12,133 nucleotides of DNA from an uncultured Peptococcaceae bacterium (GTDB lineage Bacteria > Bacillota > Dehalobacteriia > UBA7702). How positions within the stretch are numbered: position 1 is the stretch's first letter; the number at the start of each line of letters is the position of its first letter. The notes below the pieces were generated by a model, which saw only the letters and a program-made list of their open reading frames with translations, ran no database searches and was not told the origin of the DNA. A program made the translations under genes and the position numbers. This document shows positions 6,301 to 12,133 of this stretch, in pieces. Where the stretch lies: positions 1 through 12,133 of the forward strand of contig CALFRX010000276.1 in assembly GCA_937919295.1 (NCBI GenBank). Direction: 5' to 3'.

Positions 6301-7755
6301 ATGTTTACACAATATTCTAAATTTCTCACAGAAGAACAGAGACAAATGGTGCATGAGGCTTCCATGGAAGTACTGGAAAACACCGGTCTTTTGGTACATG
6401 CCGAATGCGCCAGAGAAATCTTCAAGGAACATGGCTGCGATGTGGATGCCGACGGCCATGTGAAAATCCCTCATCAGGTTATTGAAAAGTATAGCAAGAT
6501 GTTCCCCAGTTCCTATACTTTTACAGCTCAGGATCCTCAGTTCGACATCACGATTCCGGAACAAGGCCCTTGCGTTGTTACAGCAAGTTCCGCTCCTTTT
6601 GTGATCGACCCCGTGACCAGAGAACAAAGACGCTCCACTTCCGATGATATTGCCAACATCGCACGTCTAATCAATCAGCTTCCCGGTTTCAATGTATTTT
6701 CCATCTCTACCCTGGCGGACGACGCTCCAGATGGCAAATTGTCGCTGTACAGATTCTATCCTGCTTTAAAGAACTGTAAAAAACCTGTTCGCAGCAACAC
6801 CCCCAGATTCACTGAATTGAAGGAAGTTCTGGAACTTGGTCACACCATTGCCGGTTCCAAAGAAGCCTATATGGAAAGACCTTTCATCAATCATCACTAC
6901 TGCCCCATCGTGGACCCCCTGGTGATGGATGTGGAATCCACAGAAGCAGTCACTTACTTAGCCCAGGAAGGCCTTCCCGTGTACACCACCGCTCCCGTCT
7001 CCAATGCCGGGATGACCACTCCCATGAGCAGAATGGGTACGTTGATTTTAGGGAATGCCGAATTCTTGGCGATCAACTGCTACTATCAGATGATCAGACA
7101 GGGTATGCCCATCATTTATGCGTACCTGCCCACCGTTTCTGACCTCAGAACCGGTGCTTATACCCCCGGCGCCATTGAAACCGGCTTGCTTTCTATGGCC
7201 CATACCGAAATGGCGGAATTCTACAATGTGCCTTCCGGCGGTTATATCGGCTTAACCAACTCCCATTGCAACGATGCTCAAAACGGTTATGAAGTTGCCT
7301 TCAATACCACCGGTGCGGTTTGCGCCGGGGCATCTCTCCTTAACATGGGCGGCCTTTTGGATAGCCTGACCACCTTTGATTTCGCCAAAGCCGTCATTGA
7401 CAATGAAGTCGCCATGAGTTTGAAATCCATGAATAAGGGCATTCCTTACGATGAAGCGGATTACAAAGAATCCATGGAACTCATCGATAAGATTGGCCCC
7501 GGTGGTCTCTTTATGGAAGAAATGCATACCATGATGAACATGAAATCCATTGCTTATCTGACGAATCTTGGTTCCAGGGATTTCAGAGTACAGTGGAAAG
7601 ACGCAGGCAAGAAAGACTTCGAAGCCCGCGCTTACGAATGGCTCGATGAAGCCATGGCCGGCCCGAATCCTGTGGCGTTCTCCAGTGAATTGGACAAGAA
7701 AATTCGGGACAATTTCCCCACCATCTGCAAAGGCGATGCTGTTTGGTACAAATAA
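6301..7755 (+). CDS. MttB-family (COG5598) corrinoid methyltransferase, non-pyrrolysine
   Basis: 484 residues, the normal full length of the family. Family features run in order: N-terminal HEASMEVLENTGLLVHAECA (16-35), KIPHQVIEKY, the ASSAPFVIDPVTREQRRSTSDD stretch, PVSNAGMTTPMSRMG in the barrel, SGGYIGLTNSHCNDAQNGYE, then AGASLLNMGGLLDS and IGPGGLF near the C-terminus. The frame has no in-frame amber codon, so this is a non-pyrrolysine member, like the glycine-betaine (MtgB), proline-betaine, carnitine and butyrobetaine enzymes. These move a methyl group from a quaternary amine to a cytoplasmic corrinoid protein. The substrate cannot be read from sequence. No corrinoid protein (MttC-like) or second methyltransferase gene is adjacent. 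GAGGAG lies 9-10 bases before the ATG. It appears monocistronic or followed by the small frame at 7811. Confidence 0.92.
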   Translation: MFTQYSKFLTEEQRQMVHEASMEVLENTGLLVHAECAREIFKEHGCDVDADGHVKIPHQVIEKYSKMFPSSYTFTAQDPQFDITIPEQGPCVVTASSAPFVIDPVTREQRRSTSDDIANIARLINQLPGFNVFSISTLADDAPDGKLSLYRFYPALKNCKKPVRSNTPRFTELKEVLELGHTIAGSKEAYMERPFINHHYCPIVDPLVMDVESTEAVTYLAQEGLPVYTTAPVSNAGMTTPMSRMGTLILGNAEFLAINCYYQMIRQGMPIIYAYLPTVSDLRTGAYTPGAIETGLLSMAHTEMAEFYNVPSGGYIGLTNSHCNDAQNGYEVAFNTTGAVCAGASLLNMGGLLDSLTTFDFAKAVIDNEVAMSLKSMNKGIPYDEADYKESMELIDKIGPGGLFMEEMHTMMNMKSIAYLTNLGSRDFRVQWKDAGKKDFEARAYEWLDEAMAGPNPVAFSSELDKKIRDNFPTICKGDAVWYK

Positions 7756-7796
7756 TTATTTTTGGATCCTTAAAGTTTCTTAAAAAAAAGTATAAA

Positions 7797-7824
7797 AAGA
7801 AGGATGGCATATGTCATCCTTCTT
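7797..7824 (+). terminator. Perfect 10-bp hairpin after mttB; may also hide a start site
   Basis: AAGAAGGATG (7797-7806) pairs perfectly with CATCCTTCTT (7815-7824) around loop GCATATGT, followed by pyrimidine-rich TCTTTACC. Position, 41 bases after the mttB stop, fits a terminator, but the U tract is broken. The 5' arm also contains AAGGA and the loop contains an ATG that begins the small open frame at 7811-7963, so the hairpin may instead (or also) control its translation. Confidence 0.6.
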
Positions 7825-7963
7825 TCTTTACCGCCTAATTTGCTCAGGGATTCAGTGGCTCATGGCTCTTGTTGCAGTCTTCGGGATTTGGCTCCTGGCG
7901 ATGAATCACTTGATGTGTTTAGAAAAAAGAAGAACTCATCGAATGAGACCTTTAAACTACTAA
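7811..7963 (+). CDS. Possible 50-residue single-pass membrane peptide
   Basis: A small frame not overlapping any larger gene. It starts MSSFFLYRLICSG, has a hydrophobic core IQWLMALVAVFGIWLLAM (about residues 14-31), then a strongly basic tail CLEKRRTHRMRPLNY, the pattern of a membrane segment with a cytoplasmic C-terminus. AAGGA lies 6 bases before the ATG, a good ribosome site, but that site is in the 5' arm of a 10-bp hairpin. It could be a small accessory subunit of a transporter, a stress peptide, a remnant of a transporter end, or chance coding. No family is recognised. Confidence 0.35.
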   Translation: MSSFFLYRLICSGIQWLMALVAVFGIWLLAMNHLMCLEKRRTHRMRPLNY

Positions 7964-7982
7964 ACTATGGGATCTTAAATAT

Positions 7983-8212
7983 ATGACAACTGTTGAAAGG
8001 GTGAATGCTAACGATGTAATCGAAGCACTGAAAGCCGAATACGGCGGTTTTCGTATGTTGCATCCCAAAGGCGTTTTCGAAGCCCTTATGACCGGTGAAC
8101 AAATGGCCTGTTAAAAATGATCGGCCATGAATTGGATGTTAGCGGCGAATTGGTGATCTATTACCATGCCCATCAGGAAGGGAAAGATACGATGAACGGT
8201 TACATCAAATAA
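7983..8212 (+). pseudogene. Small gene split by a frameshift, unknown family
   Basis: From ATG at 7983 a 43-residue frame reads MTTVERVNANDVIEALKAEY and on through FRMLHPKGVFEALMTGEQM, then stops at TAA 8112-8114. The neighbouring frame opens at 8099 and continues as GLLKMIGHELDVSGELVIYY to a TAA at 8210-8212. Both halves look like real protein, and a single indel near 8105-8116 (beside a run of five A) would join them into about 75 residues. A terminator follows 42 bases later, as for a functional unit. The product is not recognised. The break could be genuine decay, a sequencing error, or two separate short frames (second ATG at 8117). Confidence 0.45.
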
Positions 8213-8253
8213 ATCTTGTTTGCTATTTTAGTGTATTTTTTATCACTAATGAT

Positions 8254-8287
8254 AAAGCTGGATTAGGCTCTCCTTCCGGCTTTTTTC
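8254..8287 (+). terminator. Intrinsic terminator
   Basis: AAAGCTGGA (8254-8262) pairs with TCCGGCTTT (8275-8283), one U-G pair, with an inner AGG/CCT extension, followed by a run of T (8281-8286). It closes the small broken gene ending at 8212. Confidence 0.8.
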
Positions 8288-8517
8288 ATTTTATTGGCCC
8301 AGGCTGTTTGTAGAAACACCGAATCTACCGCAAAACTTAGGGGGAGATCCAGGACGGCGATGGTTCCTACCAATACGATAACTAAAAATGAATTCTCTGA
8401 TACAAGGTCTTGAGGAATGAAACCATCTGCATTGAGCAATAATACTTCTAAGTAAGTCTCCGCGGCGGCGAGGGCTTTCCTTGATTGAAAAATCCGGACT
8501 GGTGATTTTTTTTCCAA
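8263..8517 (-). pseudogene. Possible remnant of a small membrane-anchored or lipoprotein gene
   Basis: An 84-codon minus-strand frame has no ATG (first usable codon TTG at 8517) and no ribosome site. It contains a hydrophobic stretch FLVIVLVGTIAVLDLPLSF and the string LDLPLSFAVDSVFL, which resembles the ending of YceK/YidQ-type small lipoproteins. The frame stays open further upstream and includes VLGC, a loose lipobox. Its last codons overlap the plus-strand terminator. It may be a decayed gene or pure chance. Confidence 0.2.
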
Positions 8518-8951
8518 ATAAACGCAACCTAAGACAGGAACATACGTAGACGAGGTTAAACACAGTTTTCTTCTTTGTCTGCGCTCTTTTGTGGGGTTCC
8601 CTGCCCCATGGTAAGATAGAAACGGTAGATTGGGGAAAAGCAGATCATGTTTTGTTTGTTGTTGCGGCCTCTCTTTGTCGAAATCTGCTGCGAATTATGT
8701 TTATTTATGTAAGGTGGCATGAATTTTTCCCTTGGTGGCACCAAAAAGAGTAGGGATGGTGGCAAAAAGGACTATGAAAATTTTGCACCGGGATAAAGAA
8801 TTATATTTTAATAATTTGTCGAAAGATATATTTTATCGACAAAATCTTAAACAATTTTAGGTAGGATTTTTTGTGCTCCCGTTAGCAGGTAGATCACCGC
8901 AGGCAAGGCGTCATTTGGGCATCTAACAGGTTTTCCCATGAAAAAAACAGT
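8518..8951. other. AT-rich stretch without a convincing gene
   Basis: Frames here lack ribosome sites and family features. TTTGTCGA (8815-8822) faces TCGACAAA (8836-8843) across 13 AT-rich bases, a possible operator or hairpin. GTTAG near 8883 faces CTAAC near 8925 and encloses a mixed GC-rich segment. The region looks like decayed or regulatory DNA before the phosphatase promoter. Confidence 0.45.
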
Positions 8952-8980
8952 TTGACAAACGGCCTTATTCAGGTTATCAT
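8952..8980 (+). promoter_or_regulatory. Near-consensus promoter of the HAD/eut gene cluster
   Basis: Perfect TTGACA (8952-8957), exactly 17 bases, then TATCAT (8975-8980). Transcription would start near 8987, so the upstream in-frame ATG at 8981 cannot be the translation start; this supports the start at 9041. Confidence 0.75.
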
Positions 8981-9040
8981 ATGAGTATATGGATAATGGG
9001 TCGAAAATCGCTTCATTGGTTTAAAGGAGATGACAAAAAA

Positions 9041-9679
9041 ATGGCATTGATATTTTTCGATTACGACGGCGTTATGGTAGATTCACTGGACGCGGAAGCC
9101 AAGTACTATATCGAATCTTGTCGAGAGGTTGGTGTCGACGCCGTGAAAAATAAGGCGGATATGGCGCTGCTCTCCGAGGGCAATTTTTACAAAGGCTTGC
9201 GAGACAGGGGTCTCAGCGACGACGATATCAAAAAGATCAATGACATTTATGCCACGGTGAAGAAGGACGGTCGCTTCCTGACCAAGGCTTTTCCTGAAAT
9301 GTTTCAACTGATCCAAGAGGTCGGCACCAGTTTTCCAGTATATGTCATTACTTCCAATATTTCGGAGACCGTTGAAAACCGCCTGAAGGAATACGGCGTA
9401 ACGGCTGTGAAGGAAGTGCTCGGCGCCGATAAGGAGACGAGCAAAGAAAAGAAGATTCTCTCTGTGATGGACAAGTACCCGGGAGAACGCACGTTGTTTT
9501 TGGGTGATACCAAGGGAGATATGGTGGAATCCGCGGCAGCGGGGATCAACCTCCGTCTGGGGGTGACCTGGGGCTGGCAGCACCGGGAAGTTGTTTTAGC
9601 CGGCAATCCCGATTATTACTTTGACACCATCAGTCATTTGGTGGCATGGTTTCACGGATTCCTGGACGCTCAGAAATAA
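9041..9679 (+). CDS. HAD-superfamily phosphatase (phosphoglycolate-phosphatase-like)
   Basis: 212 residues with all HAD motifs: motif I FDYDGVMVDS (6-15; nucleophile Asp7, acid/base Asp9), motif II VITSN (102-106), a lysine for motif III in KETSKEKK (131-138), and motif IV GDTKGD (155-160; Asp156, Asp160). A helical cap lies between motifs I and II (about 16-80). Such enzymes remove phosphate from small phosphorylated metabolites in the cytoplasm. AAAGGAG lies 11 bases before the ATG. It precedes eutS with 81 bases between and no clear terminator, so it may share the eut transcript. Given the kinase genes in the window, phosphocholine or phosphoethanolamine are possible substrates, but this is a guess; general repair phosphatase activity is equally possible. 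Confidence 0.85.
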   Translation: MALIFFDYDGVMVDSLDAEAKYYIESCREVGVDAVKNKADMALLSEGNFYKGLRDRGLSDDDIKKINDIYATVKKDGRFLTKAFPEMFQLIQEVGTSFPVYVITSNISETVENRLKEYGVTAVKEVLGADKETSKEKKILSVMDKYPGERTLFLGDTKGDMVESAAAGINLRLGVTWGWQHREVVLAGNPDYYFDTISHLVAWFHGFLDAQK

Positions 9680-9714
9680 GTCGCGGATAACTTATATAAG
9701 TCAAATACGACTTA
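9677..9714. repeat. Nested palindromes between the phosphatase gene and eutS
   Basis: TAAGTCG (9677-9683, starting at the phosphatase stop codon) is the inverted partner of CGACTTA (9708-9714). Between them lies the perfect palindrome ACTTATATAAGT (9690-9701), and TAAGTC (9697-9702) can also pair with GACTTA (9709-9714). The arrangement offers either an operator for a dimeric regulator or alternative RNA folds ahead of eutS. Confidence 0.45.
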
Positions 9715-9760
9715 ACGCGGCACGATGATGTGATATTTGTTTTAGAGAGGAAAAAAGACT

Positions 9761-10120
9761 ATGGTGTTTGACGGCAACAATAACGGGGAAAAGCAAAGAA
9801 TCATTCAGGAATACGTACCCGGCCGCCAGATTACTCTGCTCCACGTGATTGCCCAGCCCGTTGACGATGTCTACGATAAGCTGGGTGTACCCCACGACGG
9901 CGCCGTCGGTATCTTGACGATCACGCCGGGGGAATCGGCGATCATCGCCGCCGATATCGCGACGAAAGCCGGGGAAGTGAAAATCGGCTTTTTGGATCGC
10001 TTTACGGGAGCACTCACCGTTACCGGTGACGTTGCCAGTGTGACGTCTTCACTGAAGGCAATCAACGAATATTTTGAAAAGATTTTGGGGTATGCTCCCT
10101 CGCCCTTGACGAAATCATGA
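9761..10120 (+). CDS. eutS: EutS, ethanolamine microcompartment shell protein
   Basis: 119 residues, a single BMC domain of the circularly permuted, bent EutS type. RIIQEYVPGRQITLLHVIA (13-31), VPHDGAVGILTITPGESAIIAADIA and KIGFLDRFTGAL match E. coli EutS almost throughout (family about 111 residues); the N-terminus has about eight extra polar residues. The glycine that bends the E. coli hexamer (Gly39) is kept as Gly47. EutS hexamers form edges of the shell that encloses ethanolamine breakdown and traps acetaldehyde. AGAGAGGA lies 9-10 bases before the ATG. The stop overlaps the eutP start (ATGA), so the two are translationally coupled. Confidence 0.96.
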   Translation: MVFDGNNNGEKQRIIQEYVPGRQITLLHVIAQPVDDVYDKLGVPHDGAVGILTITPGESAIIAADIATKAGEVKIGFLDRFTGALTVTGDVASVTSSLKAINEYFEKILGYAPSPLTKS

Positions 10121-10611
10121 CAGAAATAAAACAAATCAAGAAACGGATCATGTTGGCCGGCGCGGTCAATGCCGGCAAAACCACGTTAATGCGGGCACTG
10201 TTCCATGGAGAATCGCCCCCCATGAAAAAGGACAAGACCCAGAGCCTCGAATATGAGGAACATGCCATTGATACTCCCGGCGAATACACGGCAAGCCCCT
10301 TTATGCGGGGAGCACTGTTCGCCACGGCTTTAGAAGCCGATCTGATCGTTTTTGTACAGGACGCGACAACGGACTATATTCAATTTCCGCCGGGATTTGC
10401 CACCGGATTTCCCCGCAGGTCTGTGGGAGTTGTCACAAAGATCGATTCTCCCGAGGCCGACGTGGAACGCGCTTTGGGGATCATCCGCAATGTGTGCGTT
10501 TCCGATCCCGATCATATTTTCTGCGTTTCCGCTAAAACGGGAGAGGGGATTGGCGCGTTAAGGGCCTATATTGATGAAAAATTCAAAGACGAGATCCGTT
10601 ATCGCGACTGA
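10117..10611 (+). CDS. eutP: EutP, GTPase-fold ethanolamine-utilisation protein
   Basis: 164 residues with a small P-loop GTPase fold: Walker A GAVNAGKTT (15-23), KTQ switch region (40-42), G3 DTPGEY (52-57), G4 TKID (107-110) and G5 SAK (138-140). EutP lies next to eutS in many eut operons; the Salmonella protein has been reported to act as an acetate kinase linked to the microcompartment. The start at 10117 overlaps the eutS stop by four bases (ATGA); a later start at 10150 would cut into the fold, since KKRIMLAGAVNAGKTT aligns with the E. coli N-terminus. Confidence 0.94.
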   Translation: MTEIKQIKKRIMLAGAVNAGKTTLMRALFHGESPPMKKDKTQSLEYEEHAIDTPGEYTASPFMRGALFATALEADLIVFVQDATTDYIQFPPGFATGFPRRSVGVVTKIDSPEADVERALGIIRNVCVSDPDHIFCVSAKTGEGIGALRAYIDEKFKDEIRYRD

Positions 10612-10624
10612 TCTTTCAAATGGT

Positions 10625-10656
10625 TTTAGAAAATTATAAAATTGAAATATAATTTT
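10625..10656 (+). promoter_or_regulatory. Possible internal promoter and AT hairpin before eutB
   Basis: TATAAT (10648-10653) lies 17 bases after TTTAGA (10625-10630). The same stretch forms a 9-bp AT-only inverted repeat, AAAATTATA (10630-10638) with TATAATTTT (10648-10656). It may give eutBC extra transcription apart from eutSP, or simply be an AT-rich spacer. The typical two-hairpin EutV antitermination site is not seen here. Confidence 0.4.
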
Positions 10657-10678
10657 AATAAAATAAGGAGAGTAAAGA

Positions 10679-12037
10679 ATGAAGCTGAAAGCAAAAATGT
10701 ACAACAGGACATTCGAATTTCATTCCGTGGCGGAAGTTCTGGCCAAAGCCAACGAAGTGAAAGCCGGTGATTCCTGGCAAGGTATTGCAGCTGAATCCCA
10801 AACAGAGAGAGTGGCGGCCAAATTGGTTTTGAGTCGCCTCACCTTGGAAGACATCTACGAAAATCCTGTCATTCCTTACGAAAAAGACGAGGTCACCCGA
10901 GTTATTTATGATGATCTCAACAAGTTCATCTACAATGAATTCAAAGGTTATACCATTGGTGAACTTCGCGAATACATTCTCTCTCATAGCGGGGATGAAA
11001 TTTTAAGACTCGGACGTGGTATGACCAGTGAAGCCATTGCCGGGGTCGCAAAACTGATGTCGAACTTAGACTTGGTTACCGGTGCCGCCAAGGTGCGCCA
11101 ACCCTCCCGCTGCAACACGACCATCGGTTTGCCCGGCAGACTTTCTTACAGAAATCAGCCCAACCATACCACCGACGATGTCAATGGTATTATGGCTTCT
11201 CTGAAAGAAGGGCTTAGCTACGGCTGCGGCGACGCCGTCATCGGCATCAACCCTGTAGAAGACAATCCGGAAAACACCGCTTATCTTTTGAAAACTGTTC
11301 ATGAATTTATGGATGAATGGAAAATTCCTACCCAGGCATGCGTTCTGGCCCATGTGACCACCCAGATGAAGGCCCAGGAATTGGGTGCTCCCATCGATGT
11401 GTTTTTCCAAAGCATCTCCGGTACCCAGAAGACCAATGAAGCCTTCGGTATCAGCAAGGACTTACTGACCAATGCCAGAGAAGCCTGTCGTCAAGGCGGC
11501 AACAGCCTTGGTCCGAACTTCATGTATTTTGAAACCGGACAAGGTTCCGAGGTATCCCTTGAGGGGGATGAAGGCATCGATGAAATGACCCTGGAAGCCA
11601 GAACCTATGGCTTTGGTCGTCACTTCAAGCCCTTCATGACCAACAACGTCTCCGGTTTTATCGGCCCGGAAACCATCTACGATGGCCGTGAAGTGGTCAG
11701 AGCGGACTTGGAAGACTTGTTCATGGGCAAAGTTCATGGTCTGCCCATGGGGATCGCTCCCTGTTATACCAATCACATGAAATGTGACCAGAACGACCAG
11801 GAAAACGGCTCCATGCTTTGTGCAATGGCAGGCTCTTTCTTCTTCATGGGCGTTCCCGGCGGCGACGACATCATGCTGAACTATCAGGACACCACGTATC
11901 ATGACGATGCGTCGCTCCGCGAAGTATTAAAGTTACGTCCTACGCCTGAATTTGAAAAATGGATGGAAAATATGGGTCTTATGGAAAACGGTTGTTTGAC
12001 CGAAATTGCCGGCGATCCGTCCATCTTCGAAAAATAA
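10679..12037 (+). CDS. eutB: EutB, ethanolamine ammonia-lyase large (heavy) subunit
   Basis: 452 residues (E. coli 453), colinear with EutB throughout. With EutC it uses adenosylcobalamin to convert ethanolamine to acetaldehyde and ammonia in the microcompartment. By alignment from memory with E. coli, the substrate-contact residues Arg160, Gln162, Asn193 and Glu287 are kept as Arg158, Gln160 (RNQPN), Asn191 (IGINPV) and Glu285 (YFETGQG). The position of Asp362, which holds the amino group, is Ala360 here (PMGIAPCYTNH, where E. coli has SMGCDCCYTNH). Other strings such as VLAHVTTQM, SGFIGPE and GDDIMLNYQ are conserved. AAGGAGAG precedes the ATG, and eutC follows after 16 bases. The name is secure at family level; the exact substrate is less certain because of the alanine. 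Confidence 0.95.
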   Translation: MKLKAKMYNRTFEFHSVAEVLAKANEVKAGDSWQGIAAESQTERVAAKLVLSRLTLEDIYENPVIPYEKDEVTRVIYDDLNKFIYNEFKGYTIGELREYILSHSGDEILRLGRGMTSEAIAGVAKLMSNLDLVTGAAKVRQPSRCNTTIGLPGRLSYRNQPNHTTDDVNGIMASLKEGLSYGCGDAVIGINPVEDNPENTAYLLKTVHEFMDEWKIPTQACVLAHVTTQMKAQELGAPIDVFFQSISGTQKTNEAFGISKDLLTNAREACRQGGNSLGPNFMYFETGQGSEVSLEGDEGIDEMTLEARTYGFGRHFKPFMTNNVSGFIGPETIYDGREVVRADLEDLFMGKVHGLPMGIAPCYTNHMKCDQNDQENGSMLCAMAGSFFFMGVPGGDDIMLNYQDTTYHDDASLREVLKLRPTPEFEKWMENMGLMENGCLTEIAGDPSIFEK

Positions 12038-12053
12038 GGGGGAGGAGAAAAAT

Positions 12054-12133
12054 ATGGCTAATTATCAAAACGACATGGAAAGAATGATTGTGGAATCGGT
12101 TCTCGCCGAATTGCGCAAAAGCGGCACTGCTCC
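12054..12133 (+). CDS. eutC: EutC, ethanolamine ammonia-lyase small subunit, N-terminal end only
   Basis: Only 26 codons are inside the window: MANYQNDMERMIVESVLAEL then RKSGTA. Position directly after eutB with GGAGGAG 7 bases before the ATG makes eutC the expected gene. Residues 6-22 form an amphipathic helix (Met8, Met11, Ile12, Val16, Leu17 and Leu20 on one face), as in the N-terminal peptides that target EutC to the microcompartment. The call rests on position and this helix, not on the catalytic body. Confidence 0.8.
   Translation, partial: MANYQNDMERMIVESVLAELRKSGTA

Noticed and set aside
6301..7755. Pyrrolysine (amber read-through) in the complete MttB-family gene
   Set aside because: The frame runs 484 codons, the full family length, without any in-frame TAG.
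7804..7986. 60-codon plus-strand frame after mttB
   Set aside because: No membrane or domain pattern and no ribosome site; the neighbouring frame beginning at 7811 is a better candidate.
8556..8765. 69-codon minus-strand frame
   Set aside because: No ribosome site, low-complexity polar composition, no recognisable family pattern.
8882..8932. GTTAG...CTAAC segment as a possible integron attC site
   Set aside because: The core triplets are in the wrong orientation (GTT outside, AAC outside) and no cassette or integrase is present.
8981..9040. Earlier in-frame ATG giving a 232-residue HAD protein
   Set aside because: The ATG directly follows the -10 hexamer and lies upstream of the predicted transcription start; the motif I strand begins at the 9041 start, which has a ribosome site.

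Overview
The window looks like a chromosomal segment of an anaerobic, mid-GC Bacillota (clostridial type). The signs are strong AAGGAGG-type ribosome sites, consensus TTGACA/TATAAT-like promoters, full-length MttB-family methyltransferase genes without an amber (pyrrolysine) codon, and an ethanolamine (eut) microcompartment operon. The genus cannot be fixed from the sequence.

Layout. Bases 1-443 hold the C-terminal third of one MttB-family (COG5598) methyltransferase, closed by a strong bidirectional terminator. Two tandem minus-strand choline/ethanolamine-kinase paralogues follow (545-1507 and 1647-2609), with a hairpin and an overlapping promoter between them. A divergent intergenic region (2610-2932) leads to a larger, distant kinase of the same fold (2933-4150). 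Next is a promoter plus a folded, unrecognised leader RNA, a DMT/EamA-type transporter (4424-5569) and a small winged-helix-like protein (5585-5866). A 434-base gap full of inverted repeats precedes a complete second MttB-family gene (6301-7755).

Bases 7756-9040 form a gene-poor stretch. It holds a possible 50-residue membrane peptide whose ribosome site lies in a hairpin, a small gene split by a frameshift, a terminator and AT-rich remnant-like DNA. From a near-consensus promoter at 8952 the plus strand then reads a HAD phosphatase, eutS (shell), eutP (GTPase-like), eutB (ethanolamine ammonia-lyase large subunit) and the first 26 codons of eutC.

How the parts may work together (inference): the genes fit handling of choline-like quaternary amines and ethanolamine. 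A DMT transporter imports, kinases phosphorylate, MttB-type enzymes remove methyl groups to a corrinoid protein (not in this window), and the lyase splits the amino alcohol to acetaldehyde and ammonia inside a microcompartment. The most notable detail is in EutB: the residue matching E. coli Asp362, which holds the substrate amino group, is alanine here, while the other substrate-contact residues are kept. This raises the possibility of a changed substrate.
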